The notes beneath the pieces are model-generated. The model ran no database searches. It saw nothing but the letters and a program-made list of their open reading frames with translations, and was not told where the DNA came from. The position numbers and the translations under genes are program-made. A stretch of DNA of 64,000 nt from Prevotella sp. UBA4268 (GTDB lineage Bacteria; Bacteroidota; Bacteroidia; Bacteroidales; Bacteroidaceae), in the NCBI GenBank assembly GCA_002395135.1, contig DGWC01000107.1:3236-67235 (forward strand), written 5' to 3'. This document shows positions 49,569 through 59,644 of this stretch, in pieces. The stretch's first letter is position 1, and each line of letters starts with the position of its first letter.

Positions 49569-49599
49569 ACGCCCATACACAGGCATAGGCATTCACAAA
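49561..49599. terminator. Hairpin between convergent djlA and ettA
   Basis: GTTTGTGAACGCC and GGCATTCACAAAC pair at 12 of 13 positions; it overlaps the djlA stop and could end both genes. No T-run. Confidence 0.6.
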
Positions 49600-49606
49600 C
49601 CGTGTC

Positions 49607-51304
49607 TTACGCATCCATCAACTTACGGTATCTGGCACGCTTGGGCTCGTCAAGTCCCAGGCGCAAGGCCTTGTTGGCCTCGTATTCACTGTAACTTCCT
49701 TCGAAATAAAAAACGTTTCCATCGCCCTCGAAGGCAAGGATATGCGTGCAGATACGGTCAAGGAACCAACGGTCGTGACTGATAACGACGGCGCAACCGG
49801 CAAAAGCCTCAAGACCTTCTTCCAATGCCCGGAGCGTGTTCACATCGATATCGTTGGTCGGTTCGTCCAGCAACAACACGTTTCCTTCTTGTTTCAGCGC
49901 AATGGCCAGGTGCAAACGGTTACGCTCGCCACCGGAAAGCACGCTGCATTTCTTCTCCTGGTCGGCACCGCTGAAGTTGAAACGCGACAGATAAGCGCGA
50001 ACATTCACATCGCGACCACCCATACGGATGGTTTCGTTGCCACCGCTCACCACTTGATATACAGTCTTTTCAGGATCAATATCCTTGTGCTGCTGGTCCA
50101 CATAACTGAGTTTCACGGTCTCGCCCACTTCAAACGTACCATTGTCGGCAGTATCCAAGCCCATGATAAGACGGAAAAGCGTGGTCTTTCCAGCACCGTT
50201 AGGACCAATAACGCCCACAATACCATTGGGAGGCAGCATGAAATTCAAATCATTGAACAGCACTTTCTCGCCGTAAGCCTTGGCCACATGCTCAGCTTCG
50301 AGCACCTTATTGCCCAGGCGCGGACCGTTGGGAATGAAGATTTCCAGTTTTTCTTCCTTCTGTTTCTGCTCTTCGTTGAGCATCTTATCATATGAATTCA
50401 AGCGAGCCTTGCCTTTGGCATGACGAGCCTTGGGTGCCATTCTCACCCATTCCAACTCTCTTTCAAGCGTCTTTCTGCGCTTGGAAGCCGTCTTTTCCTC
50501 AAGTGCCATGCGCTGACTCTTCTGTTCCAGCCACGAAGAATAGTTTCCTTTCCACGGAATACCCTCGCCGCGGTCCAGTTCAAGAATCCATTCTGCCACG
50601 TCATCAAGGAAATATCTGTCGTGCGTAACAGCAATAACAGTGCCTTCATATTGCTGAAGATGTTGCTCCAACCAGTCGATTGACTCGGCATCAAGGTGGT
50701 TGGTGGGCTCGTCGAGCAACAAAACGTCAGGCTTTTGCAGCAGCAGGCGGCACAGAGCCACACGTCTGCGCTCACCACCAGACAGGTTTTCCACGCTTCT
50801 GTCACCCGGAGGGCAGTTCAAAGCAGCCATGGCGCGGTCGAGTTTTGAGTCCATATTCCACGCATCTGTTGCATCGATGATGTCCTGGAGTTCGGCCTGG
50901 CGGTTCATTAACTTATCCATCTTGTCGGGATCCTCATAATACTCGGGGAGTCCGAACTTCACATTGATATCGTCATATTCTGCCAGCGCGTCATAAACAT
51001 GCTGAACGCCTTCCATTACATTCTCTTTCACGGTCTTGGAAGCATCTAATGGAGGATCCTGAGGCAGATATCCCACGGAATAACCTGGACTCCACACCAC
51101 ATTACCTTGATATTGCTGATCAATACCTGCGATAATCTTCATGAGCGTTGACTTTCCAGCACCGTTAAGGCCGATAATGCCAATCTTTGCGCCATAAAAG
51201 AAACTCAAATAGATATTCTTCAGCACTTGCTTTTGGTTCTGCTGGATGGTCTTGCTCACACCAACCATCGAGAAAATCACTTTTTTATCGTCTACTGTTG
51301 CCAT
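49607..51304 (-). CDS. ettA: Energy-dependent translational throttle protein EttA (ABC-F)
   Basis: A 565-residue soluble tandem ATPase. Both sites are intact: Walker [13 protein letters not shown] and GPNGAGKTTLFR; Walker [12 protein letters not shown] and [11 protein letters not shown]; signatures LSGGERRRVAL and LSGGERNRLHL. The EttA arm region (PEYYEDPDKMDKLMNRQAELQ) lies between. EttA gates the first peptide bond according to ATP/ADP in the E site. It is the last gene of deoD-dcp-M18-ettA on the - strand, 51 bp after the M18 gene. It differs from the other ABC-F at 22.3 kb, whose second site has decayed. Confidence 0.96.
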   Translation of the reverse strand: MATVDDKKVIFSMVGVSKTIQQNQKQVLKNIYLSFFYGAKIGIIGLNGAGKSTLMKIIAGIDQQYQGNVVWSPGYSVGYLPQDPPLDASKTVKENVMEGVQHVYDALAEYDDINVKFGLPEYYEDPDKMDKLMNRQAELQDIIDATDAWNMDSKLDRAMAALNCPPGDRSVENLSGGERRRVALCRLLLQKPDVLLLDEPTNHLDAESIDWLEQHLQQYEGTVIAVTHDRYFLDDVAEWILELDRGEGIPWKGNYSSWLEQKSQRMALEEKTASKRRKTLERELEWVRMAPKARHAKGKARLNSYDKMLNEEQKQKEEKLEIFIPNGPRLGNKVLEAEHVAKAYGEKVLFNDLNFMLPPNGIVGVIGPNGAGKTTLFRLIMGLDTADNGTFEVGETVKLSYVDQQHKDIDPEKTVYQVVSGGNETIRMGGRDVNVRAYLSRFNFSGADQEKKCSVLSGGERNRLHLAIALKQEGNVLLLDEPTNDIDVNTLRALEEGLEAFAGCAVVISHDRWFLDRICTHILAFEGDGNVFYFEGSYSEYEANKALRLGLDEPKRARYRKLMDA

Positions 51305-51355
51305 ATATCGGAATTCTTTAGTTCATCTTTGAAAGAAATGCTTCATCATCAACCA

Positions 51356-52660
51356 TCATTCAGTATCATAGAACTGAGTGAACGCCTTCACGCAATAGAC
51401 ATGGTCGATTGCACTGCCTGTTTCGCGACAACTGTGCATGGCAAGAATACCATTGCCCATATCCACACCATGCAGAGGGATGGAAGAGGCCAAGATATTG
51501 CCCAACGTGCTTCCACCTGCCACATCACTGTGGTTGACAAATCGCTGACAGGGCACACCAGCCTTGTTGCATAACTCTGCAAACACTGCTGCTGACGATG
51601 CATCGCTGGCATATTTCTGTGCAGCATTGAACTTAATGACCGGTCCGCCACCCAAAACGGGATGGTTGGTGGGGTCAAATTTCTCTCCATAATTAGGATG
51701 CCAGGCGTGTGCATTATCTGCAGAAACCATGAAAGCGCGCTCCACGGCCTGATAGAATGCTTCTTCTGAACCGCTTTCTGCGAATGCAATGCGCTTCAAC
51801 ATGGATGCAAGGAACGGACTGCCAGCACCCTGCTTGGTCTGAGAGCCAGTTTCTTCGTTATCGAAAATAGCCAGGACTTTCGTAACAGCGCCATTATCGG
51901 CAGATGCCAACAAGGCTTCAAGACCAGCATAACACATAGAAAGATCGTCTAACCTGCCTGATGAAAGGAACTCATTGTGAACGCCGAAGGTGCACGACGG
52001 TGTGGCATCAGCCAGATAAAGGTCAAAATCGAGTATGTCTTCGCGTTTCACCGGCCTCTGTTTAACGAGTTCCTCAAGAATGACATTCATCAACAGGTTA
52101 CCGCGCTCGAGTTCTTCGCTCACAATACCCAGTATGGGAAGCACGTCTTTCTGCTTGCTCAGTTTCACGCCATCGTTTACCTGGCGATTGAAATGAATGG
52201 CTAAGTTACTGATTTGCAGCAACGGACGCTTTACGTGTATCAGCATCGTGAGCGGAGACATGGCATTCTCGCCACGTACAATGACGCGACCGGCCAAGGT
52301 GAGCGGGCGGTCGAACCACGTAGACATAATCGGACCGCCATAAACCTCTGTATTCAGTTTCACAATACCACCTTCGCACGTCATCTCTGCATTGGGCTTG
52401 ATGCGGAATGTGGGCGAATCACAGTGTGCACATATCATGTGGAAGCCCGCTTCAGCCATTGGCTTGGTGCCAATATGGAACGCATAAACGGAAGAATCAT
52501 TCTTTGTGACGTATAATTTATCACCAGCACTGATCTTGCCAATAGGCAAACGCGCATCAAGACGACGGTATCCGGCCTTGTCGAGTTGCTCACAAATATT
52601 CTTTGCAGCCAGAAAATTTACTGGCGAAGCATTCAGGAAATCCAATAAACGTTGAATCAT
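51356..52660 (-). CDS. M18-family aspartyl aminopeptidase
   Basis: A 434-residue metallo-aminopeptidase. Metal ligands of the M18 family are visible: CAHCDSPTFRIKPN, LAIFDNEETGSQTKQGAGS (the catalytic Glu-Glu) and, at the end, ILAMHSCRETGSAIDH. The family removes N-terminal Asp or Glu from peptides in the cytoplasm, complementing the Dcp encoded just upstream (25-bp gap). Confidence 0.94.
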   Translation of the reverse strand: MIQRLLDFLNASPVNFLAAKNICEQLDKAGYRRLDARLPIGKISAGDKLYVTKNDSSVYAFHIGTKPMAEAGFHMICAHCDSPTFRIKPNAEMTCEGGIVKLNTEVYGGPIMSTWFDRPLTLAGRVIVRGENAMSPLTMLIHVKRPLLQISNLAIHFNRQVNDGVKLSKQKDVLPILGIVSEELERGNLLMNVILEELVKQRPVKREDILDFDLYLADATPSCTFGVHNEFLSSGRLDDLSMCYAGLEALLASADNGAVTKVLAIFDNEETGSQTKQGAGSPFLASMLKRIAFAESGSEEAFYQAVERAFMVSADNAHAWHPNYGEKFDPTNHPVLGGGPVIKFNAAQKYASDASSAAVFAELCNKAGVPCQRFVNHSDVAGGSTLGNILASSIPLHGVDMGNGILAMHSCRETGSAIDHVYCVKAFTQFYDTE

Positions 52661-52685
52661 ACTATTTCAATTATATATGTTAAAC

Positions 52686-54866
52686 TTATTCTACGCCCCT
52701 TGCCTTCAGCAAAGCAGAGGCATCTGGGGATTTCATACCCGTGAAATCAGTGAACATTTCCATCAAATCGCGCGTGTTGCCACGGCTGAGAATCTTGTCG
52801 CGGAAACTCTGTCCGACCTCGGGTTTTAAAGCGCCGCGCGCTGCAAAGCAATCTGCAATGTTCACCGCAAGCACTTCAGTCCAAAGATAACTGTAATAAC
52901 CTGCTGCATAACCACCTCCCCACACATGGTTGAAGTATGACGTTGAGTAGCGTGGAGGAATCTGGCCGTTCAACAGATGCACCTGACTCAGTGCTTTTCT
53001 CTCAAACTCTGGCGCGTCACTGACAGCGGGAACCTCATCGGCACGCAACATGTGCCATGCCATGTCGATGCAGGTGGCTGCCAGATTCTCACCCAATGCA
53101 TAGGCAGCATGGAAATTGATTGATTTGAGCATCTTCTCTTTCAAGGCATCGGGCATAGGCTTTCCCGTCTTGGTATGCAATGCGAAATGATCGAAAACCT
53201 CGGGAATCGATGCGAAAGACTCATTAAATTGCGATGGCATTTCAACAAAGTCGCGCGCAACAGCAGTTCCGCTGAGCGTATTATATTTGCAATTAGAGAG
53301 AATACCATGGAGAGCATGGCCGAATTCATGGAAAAGCGTGCACACTTCATCCCATGTTATCAACGTAGGTTGGCCTTCCGGGGCCTTGGCAAAGTTGCAT
53401 ACATTATATATAATAGGTATTTGCTTGCGCAAACCACACTGTTTTGCAAACGAACTCATCCATGCTCCGCCTCGTTTAGTGGGTCTTCTGAAATAATCGC
53501 TATAGAAAAGAGCAATCGTTTTACCATCTTTGTCCATCACCTCAAACACTTTCATATCGGGATGATAGGTGGGAATGTCCTTGCGCTGTTTGAAAGAGAG
53601 GCCGTAAACGCGGTGTGCCGCATAGAACACACCATTCATCTGAACACTGTCGATATTAAAGTATGGCTTGATTTCAGCATCAGACAACTGATAGGCTTCC
53701 TGCTTCATCTTGGCTGAATAATAGAATCGGTCGTAGGGCTGCAATTCAAAATCATTTCCTTCTTTCGTCTTTGCATATGCGGCAATGGCCTTTGTCTCAG
53801 CATCTGCCTTGGGGTTATACTCGGAAATGAGTTGGTTAAGAAATGCATAAGCCTTATCGGGCTGCGCAGCCATCGTGTTTGAAAGCGAATACGAAGCATA
53901 ATTGTCGTAGCCCATAATGGCTGCCTTCTCGGCACGCAACTTGGCAATTTCAACCACAATGGGGTAAGTATTGAACTGGCGTGTGCCGTCGGCACGATGA
54001 ACAGAAGCCTCGAATACGCGTTTGCGCAGTTGCCGGTTTTGCAGATGGGTAAGTATGGCTTGCTGCGTGGTATTAACAATCACGATGCAATAAGGAGTTT
54101 TCGAACCTCTGCTTTCTGCGTCTTTCTTGCACTGGGCGATATCGGCCTCGCTCAATCCTGCCAGTTCTTCCTTGTTGTTCACCCATACAACGGCTGTGTT
54201 TGTTGCCTCCGGCAAGATGTTGCTCCATTGTTGCTGCAGTTCAGAAATGCGAAGGTTGATTTCTTTCATCCTGCTCATCTTCTCATCAGAAAGAAGCGCA
54301 CCGGAACGCACAAAGTTCTTGTAAATGACCTCAAGCAGTTTCTTGTCTTCGCCTTTCAGTTTTTTGTACTGACGGTCGTACACATATTTTATACGTTGGA
54401 ACAAATCTTTGTTGAATGATATCTCATTGTCTAATTCTGTAAGCAATGGAGTAATTTCATTCTGAGTCTTAGATATTACCTCTGTTTTGTGAGCACCGAC
54501 GACAGCATAGAAGACACTGGTAACACGGTCTAACAACACGCCACTTTCCTCATATGCCACTACCGTGTTCTCAAACGTAGGCTTCTGCTTATTCGTAACG
54601 ATGTCTTGTATGGCATCGCGTTTCTGCTTGATGGCATACAAAATGGCGGGAAGGTAGTCTGTTTCTTTAATCACACTGAAGTCGGGAGCACCAAAAGGCA
54701 ATTTGCTCTCCTGAAGCAGCGGGTTGTTCTCTGCATTGGTAGCGGGTGACTGATCCATTGTGGTCTGTTTTCTTACTGGTTGAACGACACTTGCAGCATC
54801 AACAAACGTTGACTGCATCATGGCAGCGGTCACTGCTATGATGCTGAATAAGCGAACTGTTTTCAT
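52686..54866 (-). CDS. dcp: M3-family peptidyl-dipeptidase (Dcp-like)
   Basis: A 726-residue zinc peptidase with the HExxH motif in CTLFHEFGHALHGIL and the third-ligand segment FAFE-like NESFASIPEVFD. It carries a signal peptide (VRLFSIIAVTAAMMQSTFVDAAS), so it works in the periplasm or beyond. Dcp enzymes release dipeptides from peptide C-termini. deoD lies 14 bp upstream and the M18 peptidase 25 bp downstream; the three form a run for peptide and nucleoside scavenging. Confidence 0.93.
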   Translation of the reverse strand: MKTVRLFSIIAVTAAMMQSTFVDAASVVQPVRKQTTMDQSPATNAENNPLLQESKLPFGAPDFSVIKETDYLPAILYAIKQKRDAIQDIVTNKQKPTFENTVVAYEESGVLLDRVTSVFYAVVGAHKTEVISKTQNEITPLLTELDNEISFNKDLFQRIKYVYDRQYKKLKGEDKKLLEVIYKNFVRSGALLSDEKMSRMKEINLRISELQQQWSNILPEATNTAVVWVNNKEELAGLSEADIAQCKKDAESRGSKTPYCIVIVNTTQQAILTHLQNRQLRKRVFEASVHRADGTRQFNTYPIVVEIAKLRAEKAAIMGYDNYASYSLSNTMAAQPDKAYAFLNQLISEYNPKADAETKAIAAYAKTKEGNDFELQPYDRFYYSAKMKQEAYQLSDAEIKPYFNIDSVQMNGVFYAAHRVYGLSFKQRKDIPTYHPDMKVFEVMDKDGKTIALFYSDYFRRPTKRGGAWMSSFAKQCGLRKQIPIIYNVCNFAKAPEGQPTLITWDEVCTLFHEFGHALHGILSNCKYNTLSGTAVARDFVEMPSQFNESFASIPEVFDHFALHTKTGKPMPDALKEKMLKSINFHAAYALGENLAATCIDMAWHMLRADEVPAVSDAPEFERKALSQVHLLNGQIPPRYSTSYFNHVWGGGYAAGYYSYLWTEVLAVNIADCFAARGALKPEVGQSFRDKILSRGNTRDLMEMFTDFTGMKSPDASALLKARGVE

Positions 54867-54880
54867 AGGTTCACAGGATA

Positions 54881-55588
54881 TTAGATTAATGAAAAGGCAA
54901 CATCCATCATCTTGGTGAATGTCTTCTGGCGTTCTTCTGCCGTCGTCACCTCACCTGTCAGGATGTGATCGGATATCGTACAAATGGCAAGAGCCTTGTT
55001 TCCAGAACGCGCGGCATTCATATAAAGGGCAGCAACCTCCATTTCAACGGCAAGCACTCCCATTTGCATCCATTTGTCATTGTGCGCATTATCAGAATAG
55101 AACACATCCGAGGAGAACACATTTCCTACACGATAGTTCACTCCTATCTGCTCACAAGAATCGGCAGCCTTACGCAACAGCCCGAAATCTGCTATCGGAG
55201 CAAACGTCCCTGGCAGTTCATACTGAGATGCATAGTTGGAATTGGTGCAGGCACCCATGGCTATCACGAGGTCACCGATGTGCAAATCTGGATTGATGGA
55301 ACCTGCTGATCCAACACGGATGATGGTCTTTACACCATAGAAATTGAAGAGTTCATAGGTGTATATGCCAAGCGACGGCATACCCATGCCATGTCCCATT
55401 ACGCTGACACGTTTGCCCTGGTGGGTTCCCGTGAAACCAAGCATGCCTCTTACATTATTAAACTGTTTGGGATTCTCCAAAAAATTCTCTGCCATGAATT
55501 TGGCACGCAACGGATCACCAGCCATAATTACGGTCTCGGCAATCTCTCCATATTGAGCCCCAATGTGGGGAGTTGGTGTTTTTGTCAT
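54881..55588 (-). CDS. deoD: Purine-nucleoside phosphorylase, DeoD type
   Basis: A 235-residue hexameric-type phosphorylase that splits purine nucleosides into base and (deoxy)ribose 1-phosphate. The N-terminus (TPHIGAQYGEIAETVIMAGDPLRAKF) and VMGHGMGMPSLGIYTYELF are diagnostic, and VLAVEMEVAALY and TISDHILTGE complete the active site. First gene of the - strand run. Its -7 box is TATATTTG at 55624-55617. Confidence 0.97.
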   Translation of the reverse strand: MTKTPTPHIGAQYGEIAETVIMAGDPLRAKFMAENFLENPKQFNNVRGMLGFTGTHQGKRVSVMGHGMGMPSLGIYTYELFNFYGVKTIIRVGSAGSINPDLHIGDLVIAMGACTNSNYASQYELPGTFAPIADFGLLRKAADSCEQIGVNYRVGNVFSSDVFYSDNAHNDKWMQMGVLAVEMEVAALYMNAARSGNKALAICTISDHILTGEVTTAEERQKTFTKMMDVAFSLI

Positions 55589-55616
55589 AATAGTACGTTT
55601 TTAGAAAGTTCTTTTG

Positions 55617-55624
55617 CAAATATA
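55617..55624 (-). promoter_or_regulatory. -7 box (TATATTTG) of the deoD-dcp-M18-ettA run
   Basis: Exact TAnnTTTG match 29 bp before the deoD start; a TTG at 55649-55647 sits 22 bp upstream, slightly far. The remaining gap to 55830 shows no other feature. Confidence 0.6.
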
Positions 55625-55829
55625 CAATTTTTTACTGACATAATCACAACGCTTTTGCAGTTTTTTTTATTTTTATGTGGTTACGTCACTTTCTATGCAT
55701 CACGAAAGCGAACAATGCGGCTTGGATAGTCACTCAATGAGCAGCACAAGACAGTAAGCAATGGACATGAATAGTGATACTATTCACTGACAAAAGTTTT
55801 CGATTTTTTAATTATTGTGCGAAAAAAAA

Positions 55830-55861
55830 TTTGGAGTTGTGAGAAAAAACACTTATATTTG
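55830..55861 (+). promoter_or_regulatory. Promoter of the OprP-like porin gene
   Basis: TTTG (55830-55833), 20-bp spacer, TATATTTG (55854-55861), 61 bp before the ATG. Confidence 0.85.
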
Positions 55862-55921
55862 CAAAATGTAATGTCAATATCCCATGATGTGACCTATTTT
55901 TTTACTTAACAATAAAACACC

Positions 55922-56998
55922 ATGATTAAAAAAACAATGCTCGCGTTGATGATGTTTGCCGTAGGGTTGACAGCCAGCGCACAAGAGAAAACCAGTAAGT
56001 GGTATGACAACATTAAATTCAGCGGATACGGCATTACGCAGTATCAAATGGAAGACAAGGAGGGAGCAGAGCATAATGAGTTCAACCTGCGTCTGCTTCG
56101 TATGATCTTAGACGGTAAAATCAAGGATTGGGATTGGCGTGCTCAAATTCAGGGAACCAATGCCAAGGGTCCAGGCGAGCCGACTGTACAACTCGTTGAC
56201 CTCTATACAGAATGGGCAAAACATAAGGAATTCAAAGTAAGAGTGGGTCAGTTTAAGCGTCCGTTTACTTTTGAAAACCCCACACACCCTATCACGCAAG
56301 GATGGTATGCCTATGCACAGGTAGTGAATGCCCTGTCTGGATTTGGTGACAGAGCCGGCGAAAAGTCTTCTGGCGGACGTGATATCGGTATTCAGGTACA
56401 AGGAGACCTCTTCCCTAACGCAAACGGAAGGAATCTGGTTCATTATCAGGTGGGCGTTTTCAATGGTGAAGGTATCAACACCAAGGACAAGAACCAGCAG
56501 AAAGATATTATCGGCGGTGCATGGATTATGCCAATCGAAGGTGTCCGCGTGGGTGCATTCGGATGGACAGGAAGCCATGGCGGCATGGTGGATCCTGTGG
56601 CCAACAAGACATGCAACGTGAAATTGAACCGCTATGCACTCTCAGCAGAGTATGACAAAGACGAGTTCACATTCCGTACCGAGTATATCCACAGTCAAGG
56701 TTGGGGTGCCACAAGCGTTGGCAGCAACGTGATTGACTATAGCAAGGGCGACAAGGCTGATGGTTTCTATGTGTTCGGAATCGTTCCTGTTATCAAGTCA
56801 AAACTCCATGCCAAGGCACGTTACAACACCTATCGTGTAGACAAGACTTCAGACAATGAAAAGACAATGTATGAGGTAGGTCTCAACTATTTCTTCACAA
56901 AGAATCTGCAGTTGACAACCGAGTATGCCCGTGTGAACGAGCGTGCGACAGACTCTAAGTACAACTTTGTTGACATAGAGGTAGCCTTCCGCTTCTAA
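55922..56998 (+). CDS. OprO/OprP-type (phosphate-selective family) porin
   Basis: A 358-residue outer-membrane protein with a signal peptide (KKTMLALMMFAVGLTASAQ). The sequence starts with a short charged lead (WYDNIKFSGYGITQYQ) and then alternates beta-strands of a 16-18-strand barrel: VRVGQFKRPFTFENPT, GRDIGIQVQGDLFPN, YALSAEYDKDEFTFRTEYI, and ends FVDIEVAFRF with a terminal Phe, as required for barrel insertion. The family takes up phosphate or pyrophosphate in Pseudomonas; in Bacteroidota the substrate is usually unproven. A pyrophosphatase follows, which makes a phosphate-related role attractive but not shown. Confidence 0.88.
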   Translation: MIKKTMLALMMFAVGLTASAQEKTSKWYDNIKFSGYGITQYQMEDKEGAEHNEFNLRLLRMILDGKIKDWDWRAQIQGTNAKGPGEPTVQLVDLYTEWAKHKEFKVRVGQFKRPFTFENPTHPITQGWYAYAQVVNALSGFGDRAGEKSSGGRDIGIQVQGDLFPNANGRNLVHYQVGVFNGEGINTKDKNQQKDIIGGAWIMPIEGVRVGAFGWTGSHGGMVDPVANKTCNVKLNRYALSAEYDKDEFTFRTEYIHSQGWGATSVGSNVIDYSKGDKADGFYVFGIVPVIKSKLHAKARYNTYRVDKTSDNEKTMYEVGLNYFFTKNLQLTTEYARVNERATDSKYNFVDIEVAFRF

Positions 56999-57028
56999 TA
57001 TCAGCCAGAAATGGCATAGCATATTTTT

Positions 57029-57074
57029 GAGGAGCATGACGATGATAAGATGTATTCTTTGCGTCATGCTCCTC
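57029..57074 (+). terminator. Terminator-like hairpin between the porin gene and hppA
   Basis: A perfect 13-bp stem (GAGGAGCATGACG with CGTCATGCTCCTC) around a 20-nt loop; no T-run. Confidence 0.65.
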
Positions 57075-57114
57075 ATTCGTGTAAGGAACATACACATTAT
57101 TAATTATATAACAT

Positions 57115-59319
57115 ATGAACATTCCACAAGTATTCTGGCTCGTGCCGTTAGCCTCAGTCATAGCGCTCGGCATGGCTTGGTTCTTCTTCAAGAGTATGAT
57201 GAAGGCCGACGAGGGTACCCCTCGCATGAGAGAAATTGCCGAGTATGTGCGCAAAGGTGCAATGGCTTACCTGAAGCAGCAGTACAAGGTTGTCGTCTAC
57301 GTATTCATCGTCCTTGCCGCATTGTTTGCTTTCATGGCTTATGGTTTAGGCGTTCAAAACCCGTGGGTGCCATTTGCATTCCTGACTGGTGGATTCTTCT
57401 CTGGTCTGGCAGGTTTCTTTGGCATGAAAACAGCGACCTATGCATCAGCACGTACGGCAAATGCAGCCCGGAAAAGTCTGGATGGCGGATTGAGAATCGC
57501 GTTCCGTTCGGGCGCAGTGATGGGTCTCACCGTGGTGGGACTGGGATTGCTTGACATTGCCATCTGGTTCATCGTGCTCAGTTCGTTCTATACGGGCAGC
57601 AATATGGCTTTGATAACCATTACCACAACCATGCTGACCTTCGGTATGGGTGCCTCTACGCAGGCACTGTTTGCCCGTGTTGGCGGTGGAATCTATACCA
57701 AGGCGGCCGATGTGGGTGCAGATATTGTTGGCAAAGTGGAAGCAGACATCCCCGAGGATGACCCGCGCAACCCGGCCACAATTGCCGACAACGTAGGTGA
57801 TAACGTGGGCGATGTTGCAGGAATGGGTGCCGACCTTTATGAGAGTTATTGCGGCAGTATCCTCTCGACAGCAGCACTGGGAGCAACCGCGTTTGCCATG
57901 AACGGTGACATGCAGATGCGTGCCGTGATTGCACCAATGCTGATAGCAGCAGTAGGTGTGTTCCTTTCATTGCTTGGAATCTTCCTTGTTCGCACGAAAG
58001 AAGGCGCTTCCATGAAAGACTTGCTCCGCTCTCTGTCTTTAGGAACGAATGTTTCGGCAGTTTTAATTGCCGTTGCTTCATTCTTGATCCTGTATCTGCT
58101 GGGCATTGACAACTGGCTTGGTTTGTCGTTCTCTGTGATTACCGGCCTCGCCGCAGGTGTCATCATCGGTCAGGCAACCGAGTATTACACATCTCACAGT
58201 TACAAACCCACTCAGCGCATTTCTGAAGCAGGTCTGACAGGATCAGCAACCGTCATTATCAAAGGTATTGGAACCGGTATGATTTCAACCTGCATCCCCG
58301 TGCTTACGATAGGTGTTGCCATTATGCTTAGTTATATGTGCGCCAACGGCTTTGATCTGACAATGAGTGCCGAAAGCATCTCTCACGGACTCTATGGCAT
58401 AGGTATTGCTGCCGTGGGTATGCTCTCCACATTAGGCATTACGCTGGCCACCGACGCATACGGCCCCATTGCCGATAATGCAGGCGGCAATGCCGAGATG
58501 AGCGAATTGGGCGTGGAAGTGCGCCATCGCACAGATGCGCTGGATGCTTTAGGTAACACCACGGCTGCCACAGGCAAGGGATTTGCCATCGGCTCTGCCG
58601 CTTTGACGGCACTGGCTCTGCTTGCATCTTATATAGAAGAAATCAAGATTGCCATGATACGTGCCATCGAAGGAGGCAAGGAGTTCATTCATCCGCTCAC
58701 CAACAATGTGTTTAACCCGGAAACAGCAACGATGCCCGACTTCATGGAGTTCTTCCAGGTGAACCTGATGAACCCGAAAGTGCTTGTAGGAGCATTTATT
58801 GGTGCCATGGCCGCATTCTTGTTCTGTGGTTTAACCATGGAAGCCGTAGGACGCGCAGCACAGAAAATGGTAGAAGAAGTGCGCCGACAGTTCCGTGAGA
58901 TAGCAGGAATCCTTGAAGGAACAGGAACACCTGACTACGGTTCTTGTGTGGAAATCTCCACCCGTGCTGCTCAGCACGAGATGGTTTTCCCATCCATTCT
59001 GGCTATTATCATTCCGATAATCGTAGGATGCGTACTGGGTGTGGCAGGCGTCTTAGGCCTTCTCGTGGGCGGTCTTGCAGGTGGTTTCACCTTAGCAGTT
59101 TTCATGGCCAATGCCGGCGGTGCATGGGACAACGCCAAGAAGAACATTGAAGAAGGAGCGTTTGGAGGAAAAGGCAGTTTCGCACATAAAGCAACCATCG
59201 TGGGCGACACTGTGGGCGACCCGTTCAAAGACACGTCTGGCCCGTCGCTGAACATTCTCATCAAACTGATGTCAATGGTTAGTATTGTTATGGCAGGACT
59301 GACCGTAGCATTTATATAA
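57115..59319 (+). CDS. hppA: Membrane-bound ion-pumping pyrophosphatase
   Basis: A 734-residue inner-membrane protein with about 16 helices. The pyrophosphate site is conserved: DVGADIVGKVEADIPEDDPRNP and IADNVGDNVGDVAGMGADLYE, then TDAYGPIADNAGGNAEM and, near the C-terminus, GDTVGDPFKDTSGPSLNIL. The segment GNTTAATGKG has Ala at the position that separates K+-dependent (GNTTAA) from K+-independent (GNTTKA) enzymes, so this is the K+-dependent class. The sequence as read does not decide between Na+ and H+ as the pumped ion. It ends at a strong terminator. Confidence 0.97.
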   Translation: MNIPQVFWLVPLASVIALGMAWFFFKSMMKADEGTPRMREIAEYVRKGAMAYLKQQYKVVVYVFIVLAALFAFMAYGLGVQNPWVPFAFLTGGFFSGLAGFFGMKTATYASARTANAARKSLDGGLRIAFRSGAVMGLTVVGLGLLDIAIWFIVLSSFYTGSNMALITITTTMLTFGMGASTQALFARVGGGIYTKAADVGADIVGKVEADIPEDDPRNPATIADNVGDNVGDVAGMGADLYESYCGSILSTAALGATAFAMNGDMQMRAVIAPMLIAAVGVFLSLLGIFLVRTKEGASMKDLLRSLSLGTNVSAVLIAVASFLILYLLGIDNWLGLSFSVITGLAAGVIIGQATEYYTSHSYKPTQRISEAGLTGSATVIIKGIGTGMISTCIPVLTIGVAIMLSYMCANGFDLTMSAESISHGLYGIGIAAVGMLSTLGITLATDAYGPIADNAGGNAEMSELGVEVRHRTDALDALGNTTAATGKGFAIGSAALTALALLASYIEEIKIAMIRAIEGGKEFIHPLTNNVFNPETATMPDFMEFFQVNLMNPKVLVGAFIGAMAAFLFCGLTMEAVGRAAQKMVEEVRRQFREIAGILEGTGTPDYGSCVEISTRAAQHEMVFPSILAIIIPIIVGCVLGVAGVLGLLVGGLAGGFTLAVFMANAGGAWDNAKKNIEEGAFGGKGSFAHKATIVGDTVGDPFKDTSGPSLNILIKLMSMVSIVMAGLTVAFI

Positions 59320-59325
59320 GATAAA

Positions 59326-59364
59326 AAGAGGGGCGTGTGGTATCAGTTACCGCACTCCCCTCTT
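59326..59364 (+). terminator. Terminator after hppA
   Basis: AAGAGGGG pairs with CCCCTCTT, and the inner GTGxGGTA/TTACCGCAC arm extends the stem around a 4-nt loop. Confidence 0.85.
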
Positions 59365-59404
59365 CTACCAACAACATGACAAAGCATTAAAACAGATTAC
59401 CGAC

Positions 59405-59608
59405 ATGAGCAATAACGAAAACAACCGAAGCAAGCATTCAACTCATAAACATAGACATACAGAGTCGTCTGAGCAGTTCAAGAGAGACTCCTTACGCTCA
59501 TCAAAACTCAGGAAAGCCCTGAAAAGGGTTACATTGATTACGTTGATAGCCATTGCAATACTAATTGTTGTCACGTGCATCATTGTTACCGTATTCGATA
59601 TTCACTAA
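59405..59608 (+). CDS. Small basic single-pass membrane protein
   Basis: A 67-residue protein. The first 45 residues are rich in His, Lys, Arg and Ser (KHSTHKHRHTESSEQFKRD), followed by one membrane helix (VTLITLIAIAILIVVTCIIVTVF). The basic N-terminus would stay in the cytoplasm by the positive-inside rule. No family is recognised. It lies after the hppA terminator and before a gene on the other strand. A short gene such as this could be fortuitous, but its strict division into soluble and membrane parts favours a real protein. Confidence 0.55.
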   Translation: MSNNENNRSKHSTHKHRHTESSEQFKRDSLRSSKLRKALKRVTLITLIAIAILIVVTCIIVTVFDIH

Positions 59609-59644
59609 AAAACTGTTCAACAGAAGCACATTCACCAAAAGACG

